A stretch of 64,000 nt of DNA from Blastochloris viridis (GCA_005768725.1 VAFM01000002.1:248001-312000), one strand, 5' to 3'. Shown: positions 15,333 through 24,996, numbered from the stretch's first letter. Notes: a model not told the origin generated them from the sequence alone. Made by a program: numbers and translations.

Positions 15333-16727
15333 TTAAAACCCGCCCAGCGCCTTATACAGGGTCGCCAGGTTTTGACCCACCGCCGCATTGCCCTGCGCTT
15401 CGGCACTTTCAGCAGCCAGCTTGCTTTGCTCGGCGGTCAGCACTTCTAGGTTACTGGCTACACCCTCGGTGTATTGCAGCTTAGCTAGACGGAACGCCTC
15501 GCGGCTGGCATCGGCCGATTCCTTCAGGCGCTCAGAGGCTTCCACCGCTTTCACATACGCACTCAAACGGGTTTCCACATCGGCCACAGCGCCCAGCACA
15601 ACCTGTTCATAGTTGGCCAAGGCACGCTGCTGGCGGGCATCGGCCTGACGCGTCAACGCACGCACACGACCAAAATCGATCATCGGCAGACGCACAACGC
15701 CACCCACGTTCCAGCCTTCGCTGCCGTTACCACTCCCGAAGTCGGTAATCCCAAAGAAGCCCGTCAGGCTGATCTTCGGGAACCAGTTGGCCATCGCCAC
15801 CCCCTGGTCGGCCACGGCGGCCTGCAGGGCACGCTCGGCGGCAGCAACATCAGGGCGCTTAGCAATTACATTGGCTGGCGTATCCACCAGTACACGCGGG
15901 GTCGCCATCGGCACCGGCTTCACACCACCAAGGGTCGCTTCAATCTCGGCAGGCTGAGACCCCACCAGCACACCCAGCGCATTCTGGGTCGCCTTCAGGT
16001 TGGCTTCCAGTTGCGGAATCTGCGCCGCGGTGCTGGCGGCTTGCGCGCGGTTCTGCGCCACAACCAAACCATTCACCACACCTTCTTTAAACTGGGCTTC
16101 TACCAGACGCAGCGTCTCCTGCTGGTCGCTCAGGTTCTGGCGGGCAATCGCCAACTGCTGCTGCAGCATACGGGTGCTCAGGTAGCTGTTCGCCACTTCG
16201 GCCAAAAGGCTGATGCGGGTAAATTCCGCCTCGGCCACGGCCCCGCCCAGACGGGCACGCGCGGCCTGCGCAGCACGGCGGTTACCACCGAACAGGTCAA
16301 TTTCCCAGCTCGCATCAAAGCCGGCCGAACCACTCTGACCAATACTACCAGCCGCGTTGTTATCACCGCGCGAACCCTGCGCCACACCGTCAATCGCAGG
16401 CAGAAGCGCAGCATTGGCGGCCAGGCGTGCGCCACGGGCTTCGGCCACAGCGGCTTGCGCCATGCGCAGGTCGCCATTGCGTTCCAGCGCCTGGCTCATC
16501 AAGCCATTCAGCGTGTCATCGCCGAATATCTGCCACCAGGCGGCATCATTTTTCGCGGCCTCGGCATTGGCAACCAGGCTGGTCTCGCCACCCCCTACAC
16601 CTAGCCACTGCAGCGGCAGGCTTAAAGCCGGACGCTCATACTCAGGCCCGACAGCCGGCCCCACCGAGCAACCTGCCAGCAGTGCGGCGGTCGCCACGGT
16701 CGCAGTCAACACACGAATGCGCATCAT
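15333..16727 (-). CDS. Outer-membrane efflux lipoprotein (NodT/OprM family)
   Basis: A 464-residue outer-membrane factor forming the exit duct of a tripartite efflux pump. The N-terminus has a lipoprotein signal with lipobox LLAGC. Two outer-membrane-efflux repeats follow (about residues 75-270 and 285-460) with typical long helices and the segment RPDVAAAERALQAAVADQGV. The start is ATG-ATG at 16727/16724; AAGAGGTG lies in the end of the upstream RND gene, whose stop is 2 bases before, so translation is probably coupled. Last gene of the operon. Confidence 0.9.
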   Translation of the reverse strand: MMRIRVLTATVATAALLAGCSVGPAVGPEYERPALSLPLQWLGVGGGETSLVANAEAAKNDAAWWQIFGDDTLNGLMSQALERNGDLRMAQAAVAEARGARLAANAALLPAIDGVAQGSRGDNNAAGSIGQSGSAGFDASWEIDLFGGNRRAAQAARARLGGAVAEAEFTRISLLAEVANSYLSTRMLQQQLAIARQNLSDQQETLRLVEAQFKEGVVNGLVVAQNRAQAASTAAQIPQLEANLKATQNALGVLVGSQPAEIEATLGGVKPVPMATPRVLVDTPANVIAKRPDVAAAERALQAAVADQGVAMANWFPKISLTGFFGITDFGSGNGSEGWNVGGVVRLPMIDFGRVRALTRQADARQQRALANYEQVVLGAVADVETRLSAYVKAVEASERLKESADASREAFRLAKLQYTEGVASNLEVLTAEQSKLAAESAEAQGNAAVGQNLATLYKALGGF

Positions 16728-16729
16728 AA

Positions 16730-19700
16730 TTACACCTCTTCTTTCTTCGGCGTCCTGTGAAGGTACGTATAGATTACCGGGAGCACGAACAGCGTCAGCA
16801 GGGTCCCGAAGGTCATCCCACCTACAATCACCCAACCCAGTTGCTGGCGGCTTTCGGCACCGGCACCGTGGGCAATCGCCAGCGGCACGGCACCCAGTAC
16901 CATGGCACCTGTGGTCATCAAAATCGGGCGCACACGCAGGGCAGCCGCTTCACGGATGGCGTCCATCTTGGTCTTGCCATGCATCTCGGCTTCGTTGGCA
17001 AACTCCACCAGCAAAATCCCGTGTTTGGTAATAAGCCCCACGAGGGTCACTAACCCGATCTGACTATAGATATTCAGCGTATTACCGGTCAGCCACAGCG
17101 CCAATAAGGCCCCCAGCATGGTCAGCGGTACGGTAAACAGAATGATGATCGGGTCGACAAAGCTCTCAAACTGCGCGGCCAGTACCAGGAAGATGAACAG
17201 GATCGCCAGCGCGAAGGTCACCACCATGCTGGCACTGCTTTCCTTGAACTCACGTGTCTGTCCCTTGTAGTCGATCATCGTCGTTGCCGGGAACGTCTCA
17301 CGGATCGCCTGCTCCACATACGCCAAGCCCTCGCTCACACTGTAGCCCAAAGCCACGTTGCTGCTGACCGTCACGGCACGGGTGCGGTCAAAGCGGTTCA
17401 GGTCGCGCGGCGCCACGGTGGTTTCCAGTTTCACCACATTGGCCAGAGGGATCATCGCACCGTTCGCGGTACGCAGCGGGATCTGCGCCAGATCACTGGC
17501 ATCCACACGCTGGTCATCATTGGTCTGCAGCACCACATCGTACTGTTCGCCGTTATACTTAAAGCGGGTCACCTGACGCCCGGCCAGCAGCAACTCAATT
17601 GCACGACCAGCTTCACGGGCCGAAATCCCAAGGTCAGCCAGCTTGGCACGGTCCAGAATCACCCGGATCTGCGGCGTGTTGATCTTCAGGTCATTTTCCA
17701 CCCCGGCCAACTGGGTGTTGGCGGCCAGCTTAGCCATCAGCTTGTCCATATCGCCGGCAATCTCGGTATATTCGCGGCTGTCTTTCAGCACCACTTCAAT
17801 CGCCTTGGCGTTACCGGAAGCACCGAGGCTCTGCGGCGTGATCGGGATTGCCATAAAGCCGGGAATACCCATCAGTTTCGGGAACAACATGCCCTGTACG
17901 TCCACGCTCTTCACGTCGCGTTCCGACCAATCCACCAGACGCACAAAACCAAAACCTTGGTTGGAAAGCGGCAGACGTCCGCTCCCCAAGCCCAGCACAT
18001 ACCCAAAGCTACGCACACCGGGTACACCTTCAATCGCTTTTTCCAAAAGCGGCCCATAAGCGTTCATGTAGTTGTTAGTGGCGCCTTCGGGGCCGACAAT
18101 CACGGTAAACACCACACCACGGTCTTCCAGCGGGCTCAGCTCACTCTTCAGGCTTGTAAAGGTGAACCAGATGCCCAGCCCCAACACAGCCAGTACCGGA
18201 AACACCAGCCAGCGCACGTTCAACACACGGTCCAGCTGACGGGTATAACCGGTCTCCAGTTTGGTAATGTAATGCTCCACCTTTTTAGCCCACTTGCCAT
18301 GGCCCACGTCTTTGTTAAGCAGACGGGCGGACATCATCGGCGACAGCGTCAGCGCCACAAAGCCGGAGATCATCACCGCCGCCGCAAGGCTTAGTGCAAA
18401 CTCGGTAAACAGCTTACCGGTACGCCCTTCCATGAAAGCGATCGGCACATAGACAGCTGCCAGCGTCAGCGTCATCGCAATTACCGGGAACGCAATCTCG
18501 CGACTTCCCTTGAACGCCGCATCCATAGGCTTCATACCGTTTTCAATGTGACGGAAAATGTTTTCCAGCACCACGATCGCATCGTCCACCACAAGCCCGA
18601 TGGCCAGTACCAACGCCAGCAGAGTCAGAGTGTTAATAGAGAATCCGAACATCTGCATCAGGAAGAACGTCCCGATCAGACTCACCGGAATCGTCACCAG
18701 CGGAATCAGCGTCGCCCGGAAGCTGCGCAGGAACACCAGAATCACCAGTACCACCAGCGCCACCGCTTCAATCAGCGTACGGAACACGTTATCAATGCTG
18801 ACATCAATGAACACCGAGCTGTCATACCCGATCTCCAGATTCACACCCTGCGGCAGGCTGGATTGAATCGTCGGCAGAATCGCCTTGATACCGTCACTAA
18901 TATCCAGCGGGTTGGCCACGGCCTGCTTCACCACACCCAGTGCCACGGTCTGCACGCCACGGAAACGGAAGCTGGTGGTATCGTCCGCCACACCCACGTT
19001 CACGGTCGCTACATCACCCAGCTTAATCTGCGCGCCATTACGGGTGGCCACCACCATGTTACGGAAGTCTTCGGCACTGTTCAGGTCAGTATTGCTCTGT
19101 ACGGTAAACTCGCGGGAAGCACCCTCCACACGGCCACTCGGAATATCCACGTTCTGGTTTTGCAGCACGGTGGAAATGTCTTCCGGCGTCAACTGGTAGG
19201 CCGCCAGTTTCAGCGGGTCCAGCCAGATGCGCATGGCGTACTTACGCACCCCGAATAACGTCACTTCGGCCACACCTTCCACGGTCTGGATGCGGTCCTG
19301 CACAAAGCGATCGGCAAGATCCGAAAGTTGCGCAGCAGACAGGTTATCCGAGCTCATGACCAACCACATGATCGGGCTGCTGTCGGCCTCCACTTTGGCA
19401 ATAATCGGCTCATCCACATCATCCGGCAAGGCACCGCGGGCACGGCTCACTTTGTCGCGCACTTCGGCAGCGGCATCGTCCGGGTCGCGGCTCTGAATGA
19501 ACGCCACGTTGATGATGCTCACACCTTCGCGGCTGGTGCTGTTGATGAATTTAATACCTTCGATCCCCGCCAGACTGTCCTCCAGCGGCTTGGTCACCTG
19601 GCTCTCCATGATCTGCGCGTTGGCGCCGGAGTAACTGGTGGTCACCGTGATGACCGGTTCATCCACATTCGGGTATTCACGTACGCTTAAGGTTGTGTAG

Positions 19701-19783
19701 CCCACAAGGCCCAACAGCACGATGACGAGGCTCATCACCGTCGCCAGCACCGGCCGTTTGATGGAAATATCGGAAAGGAACAT
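16730..19783 (-). CDS. RND-type multidrug efflux permease
   Basis: A 1017-residue inner-membrane proton-driven pump of the AcrB/MexB superfamily (HAE-1), close to the MexK/VexF-type branch lacking the longer AcrB C-terminus. Twelve transmembrane helices are expected: one at 10-30, a group at about 330-480, one near 525 and a group at 850-1005. VDDAIVVLENIFRHIENG, with the two adjacent aspartates of the proton relay, is in helix 4. Large periplasmic loops lie between helices 1-2 and 7-8. It sits between the adaptor gene (19-base gap) and the outer-membrane factor. Substrates cannot be predicted. Confidence 0.94.
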   Translation of the reverse strand: MFLSDISIKRPVLATVMSLVIVLLGLVGYTTLSVREYPNVDEPVITVTTSYSGANAQIMESQVTKPLEDSLAGIEGIKFINSTSREGVSIINVAFIQSRDPDDAAAEVRDKVSRARGALPDDVDEPIIAKVEADSSPIMWLVMSSDNLSAAQLSDLADRFVQDRIQTVEGVAEVTLFGVRKYAMRIWLDPLKLAAYQLTPEDISTVLQNQNVDIPSGRVEGASREFTVQSNTDLNSAEDFRNMVVATRNGAQIKLGDVATVNVGVADDTTSFRFRGVQTVALGVVKQAVANPLDISDGIKAILPTIQSSLPQGVNLEIGYDSSVFIDVSIDNVFRTLIEAVALVVLVILVFLRSFRATLIPLVTIPVSLIGTFFLMQMFGFSINTLTLLALVLAIGLVVDDAIVVLENIFRHIENGMKPMDAAFKGSREIAFPVIAMTLTLAAVYVPIAFMEGRTGKLFTEFALSLAAAVMISGFVALTLSPMMSARLLNKDVGHGKWAKKVEHYITKLETGYTRQLDRVLNVRWLVFPVLAVLGLGIWFTFTSLKSELSPLEDRGVVFTVIVGPEGATNNYMNAYGPLLEKAIEGVPGVRSFGYVLGLGSGRLPLSNQGFGFVRLVDWSERDVKSVDVQGMLFPKLMGIPGFMAIPITPQSLGASGNAKAIEVVLKDSREYTEIAGDMDKLMAKLAANTQLAGVENDLKINTPQIRVILDRAKLADLGISAREAGRAIELLLAGRQVTRFKYNGEQYDVVLQTNDDQRVDASDLAQIPLRTANGAMIPLANVVKLETTVAPRDLNRFDRTRAVTVSSNVALGYSVSEGLAYVEQAIRETFPATTMIDYKGQTREFKESSASMVVTFALAILFIFLVLAAQFESFVDPIIILFTVPLTMLGALLALWLTGNTLNIYSQIGLVTLVGLITKHGILLVEFANEAEMHGKTKMDAIREAAALRVRPILMTTGAMVLGAVPLAIAHGAGAESRQQLGWVIVGGMTFGTLLTLFVLPVIYTYLHRTPKKEEV

Positions 19784-19802
19784 CGTAACTTAGCCCCTTA
19801 CC

Positions 19803-20930
19803 CTAACGGAGTTCTTCAACGGCTTGCGGCGCCACGTTAATAGTCGTGGGGCTCAACGGGGTTACCGGCATCAGGGGCGCCTGCAGCTTTTGCTGGCCCG
19901 CCGTCACTACACGCTGACCGGCCTCCACACCCTTCACGATCTGCGCCTTGTCCGCCGTGCGCAAGCCAACCTCTACAGTGGTGCGGCTGGCCATGGTGGC
20001 ACCGTTTTCACCGGCCGTGATCACAAACACGAACATCTTGGCACCCTGCGGAATAAGCGCCTGATCCGGAATCACCACAGCCTCGCTCACTTCGCGCACC
20101 GGTACACGCACGCGCACAAACTGGCCGGCCACCAGCTTGCCTTCATCATTGTCCAGCGCAACTTTGCCTTCCAGCGTACGGGTGGTCGGGTCAACGCGGC
20201 CATCCAGGGCATCAATCACACCATCCAGTTCCGCACCGTCACTCGTTACCTTTACCGGCGCACCAAGGCGCAGGCTGGTCGCCTGGGCTTCCGGCACCTT
20301 GAATGTCACTTTCAGTTTGGCATTATCGGTCACCGCCACCAGCAGTTCACCGGGCTGAACCAGCTCGCCCACATTCACCTGAGCAATACCGGCAGCCCCG
20401 TCAAACGGAGCAGCAACCTGATACTTGGCAAGGTTGGCGCGCGCCATCTGAATGTTCGCACGCTGCAATTTCGCTTCCGCTTCGGCGGTGTCCACCTGCA
20501 AACGGCTGGCCGCTCCCAAGCCTACCAGACGCGAGTAGCGCTCGACATTGGCCTTGGCCAAAGCATAATTGGCCTGCGCTTGCGCCAGCGTCGCACGCTG
20601 CACACTATCATCCAGCACCAGCAGCGGCTCCCCACGCTTCACGGCTTCACCATCGATAAACGTCACAGAGACCACGCGCGCGGTCACTTCGCTACGCAAC
20701 TCGGCACCAATGCGTGCCTGTACTTGCCCGGCCACCGTCAGGGTTTCAGCGATCGGCTGGTCAACCGCGGTCACAACTTCCACCGGCAAGCCGCCACCGC
20801 CCTGTTGCTGCGGCTTGGGGGCTTCGGCCTTGCCAAACCACCACCACGCTGCCAAAGCCAGCACGGCAACACCGAGCACACCACCCCACATACGCATGTT
20901 TCGTTGCTGATCCCGCTTGCGTGCAACCAT
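19803..20930 (-). CDS. RND efflux periplasmic adaptor (membrane fusion protein)
   Basis: A 375-residue HlyD/AcrA-type adaptor linking pump and outer-membrane channel. A membrane anchor at about residues 15-32 (GVLGVAVLALAAWWWFG) is followed by a Pro/Gln/Gly linker and the biotinyl-lipoyl-like half motif SEVTARVVSVTFIDGEAVKRG. A coiled-coil hairpin (about 100-165), then YQVAAPFDGAAGIAQVNVGELVQPG, the beta-barrel, and the membrane-proximal domain complete it. ATG 20930 has GAGAGGGG upstream; longer in-frame starts are unlikely. First gene of the operon; no regulator gene is adjacent. Confidence 0.92.
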   Translation of the reverse strand: MVARKRDQQRNMRMWGGVLGVAVLALAAWWWFGKAEAPKPQQQGGGGLPVEVVTAVDQPIAETLTVAGQVQARIGAELRSEVTARVVSVTFIDGEAVKRGEPLLVLDDSVQRATLAQAQANYALAKANVERYSRLVGLGAASRLQVDTAEAEAKLQRANIQMARANLAKYQVAAPFDGAAGIAQVNVGELVQPGELLVAVTDNAKLKVTFKVPEAQATSLRLGAPVKVTSDGAELDGVIDALDGRVDPTTRTLEGKVALDNDEGKLVAGQFVRVRVPVREVSEAVVIPDQALIPQGAKMFVFVITAGENGATMASRTTVEVGLRTADKAQIVKGVEAGQRVVTAGQQKLQAPLMPVTPLSPTTINVAPQAVEELR

Positions 20931-21109
20931 TCTGTAACCCCTCTCTGAAAATCCTAAACGTCCGGTGTCTTTACCGGTAAGCCTACCCCAAGCCACCCCG
21001 CGACGCTAATTTTACAGGCCGTCAACACCATCATTCACGCCCAGAAAAACAGCAGCCCGAAACAGGGACTTGCATGCCTGTTTATAGAATTAATAGACGT
21101 TATCGTCAA

Positions 21110-21826
21110 TTATTCCGACCCATTATTTCCAACAATTCGTACAAGGCTCACCTTGCCGCTACCGCGCTTGGCTGCGCTCGGCTGGCTGGCCGCCGGTTTA
21201 AAGCCATGCAGGTACAAAACTTCCACCGTTACCGGCAAACGCCCATCACTCCGCATGAACATATCTGCGTAGGCAACCTGCATGGCTGCAAAACGTTCCG
21301 TCCCGGTCAAACCCTTCGTACGACGCGTCGAAAAATTCCCCACCCCATGGTCACGCAGGCTCTCATACATCGTATCAAAGCCTTTGAATGTCACCGTCAA
21401 CATGTCACGGTCCACCACGGGCAAAGCCACTTTCAGTTTCTGCAAAAGCGCTCCCGCTTCCTGCACATCGGTCAGCGGCACCACATGGCCAATCTCATTC
21501 CACGCCGCGCGGAATTCCCGGAAACTCTCCACCCCCAGCGTCGTCGCCAGCAAAACCCCGTCAGGCCGCAACGCCTGTAGGCAGCGGTACAAAAACACCG
21601 GCACATCTTCCATGGTCGGCAGCAGCATATCCACCAGTACGGCGTCATAGGCCTCCGGCTCCGCGGTAAAGTCCTCACGCGTCACGCGCAAAACCTTCTT
21701 ATAATCGCCCTTCACTTCGCCCAGGCGCTCCTCCAGCCGCCGCGTCAGCTCCGCCCGCACGGGCGCATCACGCATCCTGCCCAACCTGCGGGCAATCTGT
21801 TCGGCATCAAAGAGATTCTCAGTCAT
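21110..21826 (-). CDS. NDUFAF5/BioC-like methyltransferase, degenerate SAM site
   Basis: A 238-residue protein that resembles alphaproteobacterial BioC/NDUFAF5-type methyltransferases in its C-terminal two thirds (AYDAVLVDMLLPTMEDVPVF, LRPDGVLLATTLG, ESFREFRAAW, then VTVEVLYLHGFKP). The N-terminal region is short, and the glycine-rich motif I (normally DLGCGxG) is absent; at its place only KVLRVTREDF is seen. Whether it still binds SAM is doubtful. It is divergent from comF with only 8 bases between start codons, an arrangement common in Alphaproteobacteria. Confidence 0.7.
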   Translation of the reverse strand: MTENLFDAEQIARRLGRMRDAPVRAELTRRLEERLGEVKGDYKKVLRVTREDFTAEPEAYDAVLVDMLLPTMEDVPVFLYRCLQALRPDGVLLATTLGVESFREFRAAWNEIGHVVPLTDVQEAGALLQKLKVALPVVDRDMLTVTFKGFDTMYESLRDHGVGNFSTRRTKGLTGTERFAAMQVAYADMFMRSDGRLPVTVEVLYLHGFKPAASQPSAAKRGSGKVSLVRIVGNNGSE

Positions 21827-21834
21827 AATAACGC

Positions 21835-22524
21835 ATGTCTACGCCATTTAGCCGCTGCCGCCAAGCCATGAGCGACACGCTGCGCTATGCCTTCAACCTC
21901 TTTCTACCAGCCACCTGCCCGGCCTGCCAAAACCCACTGCCGCCGTCCGAGCCTCTTGCCTTCTGCGCCACCTGTTACGCTAAAATGCCTTGGTGGAATA
22001 CCGCCGAGGTCCTCACCCTCAAACTCCCACCGGCCATCGCCAGCTTTGCCGCCCCGTGCCTGTACGAAGAACCGCTCCGCAGCGCCATCCTTCATCTCAA
22101 ATTCCACCGTGGCCTGCCCTATGCACCACCCTTGGCCCGTCTCCTGCTGCCACACCTGCCCACCTCACCGATGCTCATTATTCCAGTACCCAGCCACCCC
22201 AGCCGCACACGCCAGCGTCATTACAACCATGTTCTCGCCATGGCCCGCTATCTGGTTAAACACTCTCCTCACAGCCTGCATCCCACGGCCCTTAAACGCC
22301 TGCGGAAAGAAACCCCGCAAGCCTCCAAATCCCGTGCCGCACGCCTCAAGCTCCCCTCCACAGCCTTTGCCGCCAACCGCAACGTTGTCGAAGGCCAGCA
22401 CATCCTCCTTCTCGACGATATCTACACCACCGGTGCCACGGCCCGCGCCTGCGCACTGGCATTGCGCAAGGCCGGTGCCGCCTCGGTCCACGTCCGCACA
22501 CTGGCCTACACACCACCCCAGTAA
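21835..22524 (+). CDS. comF: ComF-family phosphoribosyltransferase-like protein
   Basis: A 229-residue double-zinc-ribbon/PRTase protein. The N-terminal zinc ligands are CPACQNPLPPSEPLAFCATC, followed by LHLKFHRGLPYAPPLARLLL and the PRPP-type loop ILLLDDIYTTGATARAC near residue 195. ComF helps bring single-stranded DNA into the cell during natural transformation in competent bacteria; in many proteobacteria its role is unproven. Start at 21835 is 8 bases from the divergent start; an internal ATG at 21868 (MSDTLRYAF) is a serious alternative, since neither has a clear Shine-Dalgarno. Confidence 0.85.
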   Translation: MSTPFSRCRQAMSDTLRYAFNLFLPATCPACQNPLPPSEPLAFCATCYAKMPWWNTAEVLTLKLPPAIASFAAPCLYEEPLRSAILHLKFHRGLPYAPPLARLLLPHLPTSPMLIIPVPSHPSRTRQRHYNHVLAMARYLVKHSPHSLHPTALKRLRKETPQASKSRAARLKLPSTAFAANRNVVEGQHILLLDDIYTTGATARACALALRKAGAASVHVRTLAYTPPQ

Positions 22525-22658
22525 AAAGCAGAATTTCTTTTGTCTTGTCCCACGTAAACTTAGCGGATTTCCGCCGTTTCGCGACGCTTATCGATAGGAA
22601 CCACGCCTCGACCACCCCGTTAACAGAGCGCATGATAAACAACATAGGGGGAACTATC

Positions 22659-22946
22659 ATGACTAATAATAATCCCGGCAATTTTGCCAACGACCGCGAC
22701 CGCGCATCGGAAGCTGGCCACAAGGGTGGTCAAATGTCCGGCGGTAATTTCCGCAATGATCCGGAACGCGCTGCCGAAGCAGGTAGCCGCTCCAGCGGTA
22801 ACTTCGCCAACGATCCTGACCGCGCCGCCGAAGCCGGCCGCAAGGGTGGACAAATGTCCAGCGGTAACTTCGCGAACGACCCGGACCGCGCCGCTGAAGC
22901 GGGCCGCAAGGGTGGTCAGAACTCCCATGGTGGTCGCAACCATTAA
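22659..22946 (+). CDS. KGG-repeat stress protein (YciG/GsiB-like)
   Basis: A 95-residue, very hydrophilic, Gly/Asn/Asp-rich protein made of four repeats of about 20-22 residues with core GNFANDPDRAAEAGRKGGQ. Repeats 1, 3 and 4 carry KGG, while repeat 2 reads AGSRSSG instead. Such proteins are probably disordered and accumulate in stress or stationary phase (B. subtilis GsiB, E. coli YciG). AGGGGG lies upstream of ATG 22659, and a strong terminator follows. No regulator site was recognised. Confidence 0.88.
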   Translation: MTNNNPGNFANDRDRASEAGHKGGQMSGGNFRNDPERAAEAGSRSSGNFANDPDRAAEAGRKGGQMSSGNFANDPDRAAEAGRKGGQNSHGGRNH

Positions 22947-22971
22947 CTCCGTCTTTTACCGAAGCGAGTTA

Positions 22972-23006
22972 CAGCACACCGGTCTCAGGCCGGTGTGCTG
23001 CTTTTT
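22972..23006. terminator. Bidirectional terminator overlapping the ogt 3' end
   Basis: Stem CAGCACACCGG/CCGGTGTGCTG followed by T5. The ogt stop codon lies inside the hairpin, so its last codons are part of the stem. Confidence 0.85.
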
Positions 23007-23485
23007 AAGCGTGAATTTTCCAGATTCAGTAAATAGGCTTTGGCCGCCATACCTCCGGCAAAACCAGTCAGCAGGCCATTGCTGCCGATCACACGATGAC
23101 ACGGCACGATAATAGAAAGCGGATTGCGCCCATTTGCCGCCCCCACCGCACGCACCGCGGCTGGCCGCCCGATCTGCTGCGCCAACTGCGCATAACTGCG
23201 CGTCTCACCATAGGGTATGGTCAGTAGGGCAGCCCACACCTCCTTCTGAAACGCTGTCCCCACGCCCCCTAGCGGTACATCAAACACGGTCAGTTTCCCC
23301 TCAAAATATGCCTGCAATTGCTGCTGCGCCTTCTGTAAAACCGGATGCGTCACATCTTCCACCATCGCACCCAACCGCACCCGCTGCGGGCTGTCATTTT
23401 CCCACAGCACCGCCACCAAAGCCGCCTCATCCGCCACGAGCCGCAAACGCCCTACGGCTGATTCCATATCCCTAAAGTACAGCAT
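22985..23485 (-). CDS. ogt: Methylated-DNA--protein-cysteine methyltransferase
   Basis: Removes O6-methyl groups from guanine by irreversible transfer to its own cysteine. The 166-residue protein has the active-site motif PCHRVIG near residue 138 and the preceding DNA-binding segment YGETRSYAQLAQQIGRPAAVRAVGA split here as YGETRSYAQLA and GRPAAVRAVG. ATG 23485 has GGAAGGGG at about 7 bases and sits 1 base after the stop of the upstream Ada-AlkA gene, so the two form one repair operon. An internal ATG at 23467 is less likely. Confidence 0.92.
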   Translation of the reverse strand: MLYFRDMESAVGRLRLVADEAALVAVLWENDSPQRVRLGAMVEDVTHPVLQKAQQQLQAYFEGKLTVFDVPLGGVGTAFQKEVWAALLTIPYGETRSYAQLAQQIGRPAAVRAVGAANGRNPLSIIVPCHRVIGSNGLLTGFAGGMAAKAYLLNLENSRLKSSTPA

Positions 23486-23486
23486 C

Positions 23487-24932
23487 CTAAATCCCCTTCC
23501 ATAAATGTAACACCGCATAACTCCGCCACGGCCGCCATGCCTGAGACATAACCTCTGCCTCCCGCGGCGTTGGCCGTCCCAACGCATTCAAAATCGCAAT
23601 ATCCTCTTTCGGAAACGCATCCGGCCAGCGCAGCGCCCGCATCGCCAGATACTGTGCCGTCCAGGGCCCGATACCTGGCAATGCCACCAGTTGCCTCATC
23701 ACGGTCTCCGGCTGCACCCCCGCTTCCAGTTTCAATGCGCCAGAGGCACATGCCTCCGCCAGCGCCAGAATACTCATGGCACGGGTTCGGATAATGCCGA
23801 GCTTCGCAATATCTTCCACCGTTGCCACAGCCACCTGTTCCGCGGTCGGCGCAGCATGGTTCAATCCCTCAAACGGCGTCGCCAGGGGTTCACCAAACGC
23901 CTGCACAAACCGCCGCGCCAGTGTGGTGGCGGCCTTTACCGTCACCTGCTGACCCAGTACCGCACGTACCGCCATTTCAAACCCATCAAACGCACCGGGC
24001 ACCCGCAAACCGGGGTTCGCCTCCACCGCCGCGCACAATAGCGGGCTCTGCCCCAACGTCGCGTTGATCAGATCCGGCCGCGCCGTCACATCAAACAGGT
24101 TCCGTAACCGCCCCAGTACTTGCGGCAACACCGGCAGCAGGCTATGGGCAAACTCCACGCGCAACGCATGCCTGGCTAGTTCATTCTGCACCCTTACCCA
24201 ACCGGAATGGCCACCTATCCGCACCGTCCGCGCATAGGTATCCTCGCTCACGTGCTCCACACCGGTCAGCGCCCGCGCGCTCAAAAACGCCAACAATCCG
24301 TGCCAGTCATAAGGCGGGCGGTAGCCTAGTAATAAAGACGAACTGGCCCCCACCTCAACACTATCTGTCTCACCCGCATCCTTGCGCAGCCGCGTCGGCG
24401 CCAGCTTATACTGCTTCACAAACGCGTCATTAAACCGGCGCAGGCTGCCAAACCCGCTAGCATACGCAATCTCCGTCACCGGTAACTGGGTTTCGGTCAG
24501 CAGTTGTTTGGCCAACAAAAGCCGCCGCGTCAGAATCAGCTCCATCGGCGACACACCCAACTCGCTCTGAACGATCCGGCGTATCTGCCGCGAACTCAAG
24601 TCAAACTGCGCGGCAATGTCTTCTAAGCTCTCAGCCCCCTCCATGCGCTGAACAATCAGCTGTGCAATGCGGCTGGCATCATCCACCGGCGCACTGCCGG
24701 GTGCCAACTCGGGCCTACAGCGCAGACAAGGCCGGAACCCCGCTTTTTCAGCACTCTCGGCATTGGCAAAAAAGCGGCAATTGTCACGCTTGGGGGTTTT
24801 GGCGGTACATACCGGACGGCAATAGATCCCGGTCGAGGTCACACCTAAGAACACGACACCGTCAAACCGCGCATCACGCGCCAGATAAGCTTGGTAAAAC
24901 ACGGCATCATCACGTTCCATAAGCAGCATCAT
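23487..24932 (-). CDS. Ada-type activator fused to AlkA DNA-3-methyladenine glycosylase
   Basis: A 481-residue three-domain alkylation-repair protein. Residues about 10-85 are the Ada methylphosphotriester domain with zinc/acceptor cysteines (TSTGIYCRPVCTAK, later FRPCLRCRPE). About 90-190 is an AraC helix-turn-helix (IAAQFDLSSRQIRRIV, IAYASGFGSLRRFNDAF). About 205-480 is AlkA with LPGIGPWTAQYLAMRALRWP and the catalytic aspartate in DAFPKEDIAIL. It lacks the C-terminal MGMT domain of E. coli Ada; that activity is supplied by ogt, 1 base downstream. Likely self-activating after methylation (family knowledge). Confidence 0.93.
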   Translation of the reverse strand: MMLLMERDDAVFYQAYLARDARFDGVVFLGVTSTGIYCRPVCTAKTPKRDNCRFFANAESAEKAGFRPCLRCRPELAPGSAPVDDASRIAQLIVQRMEGAESLEDIAAQFDLSSRQIRRIVQSELGVSPMELILTRRLLLAKQLLTETQLPVTEIAYASGFGSLRRFNDAFVKQYKLAPTRLRKDAGETDSVEVGASSSLLLGYRPPYDWHGLLAFLSARALTGVEHVSEDTYARTVRIGGHSGWVRVQNELARHALRVEFAHSLLPVLPQVLGRLRNLFDVTARPDLINATLGQSPLLCAAVEANPGLRVPGAFDGFEMAVRAVLGQQVTVKAATTLARRFVQAFGEPLATPFEGLNHAAPTAEQVAVATVEDIAKLGIIRTRAMSILALAEACASGALKLEAGVQPETVMRQLVALPGIGPWTAQYLAMRALRWPDAFPKEDIAILNALGRPTPREAEVMSQAWRPWRSYAVLHLWKGI

Positions 24933-24996
24933 AAACGACCTGCCCGCCACCGCTAGCCATTTTCGGACATGAAATGAAAACGCAGAAAGAGAAGAA

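Noticed and set aside
22659..22946. KGG repeats as a CRISPR array or DNA repeat
   Set aside because: The repeat is in frame, of about 60-66 bases with variable third positions, and encodes a known repeat protein.
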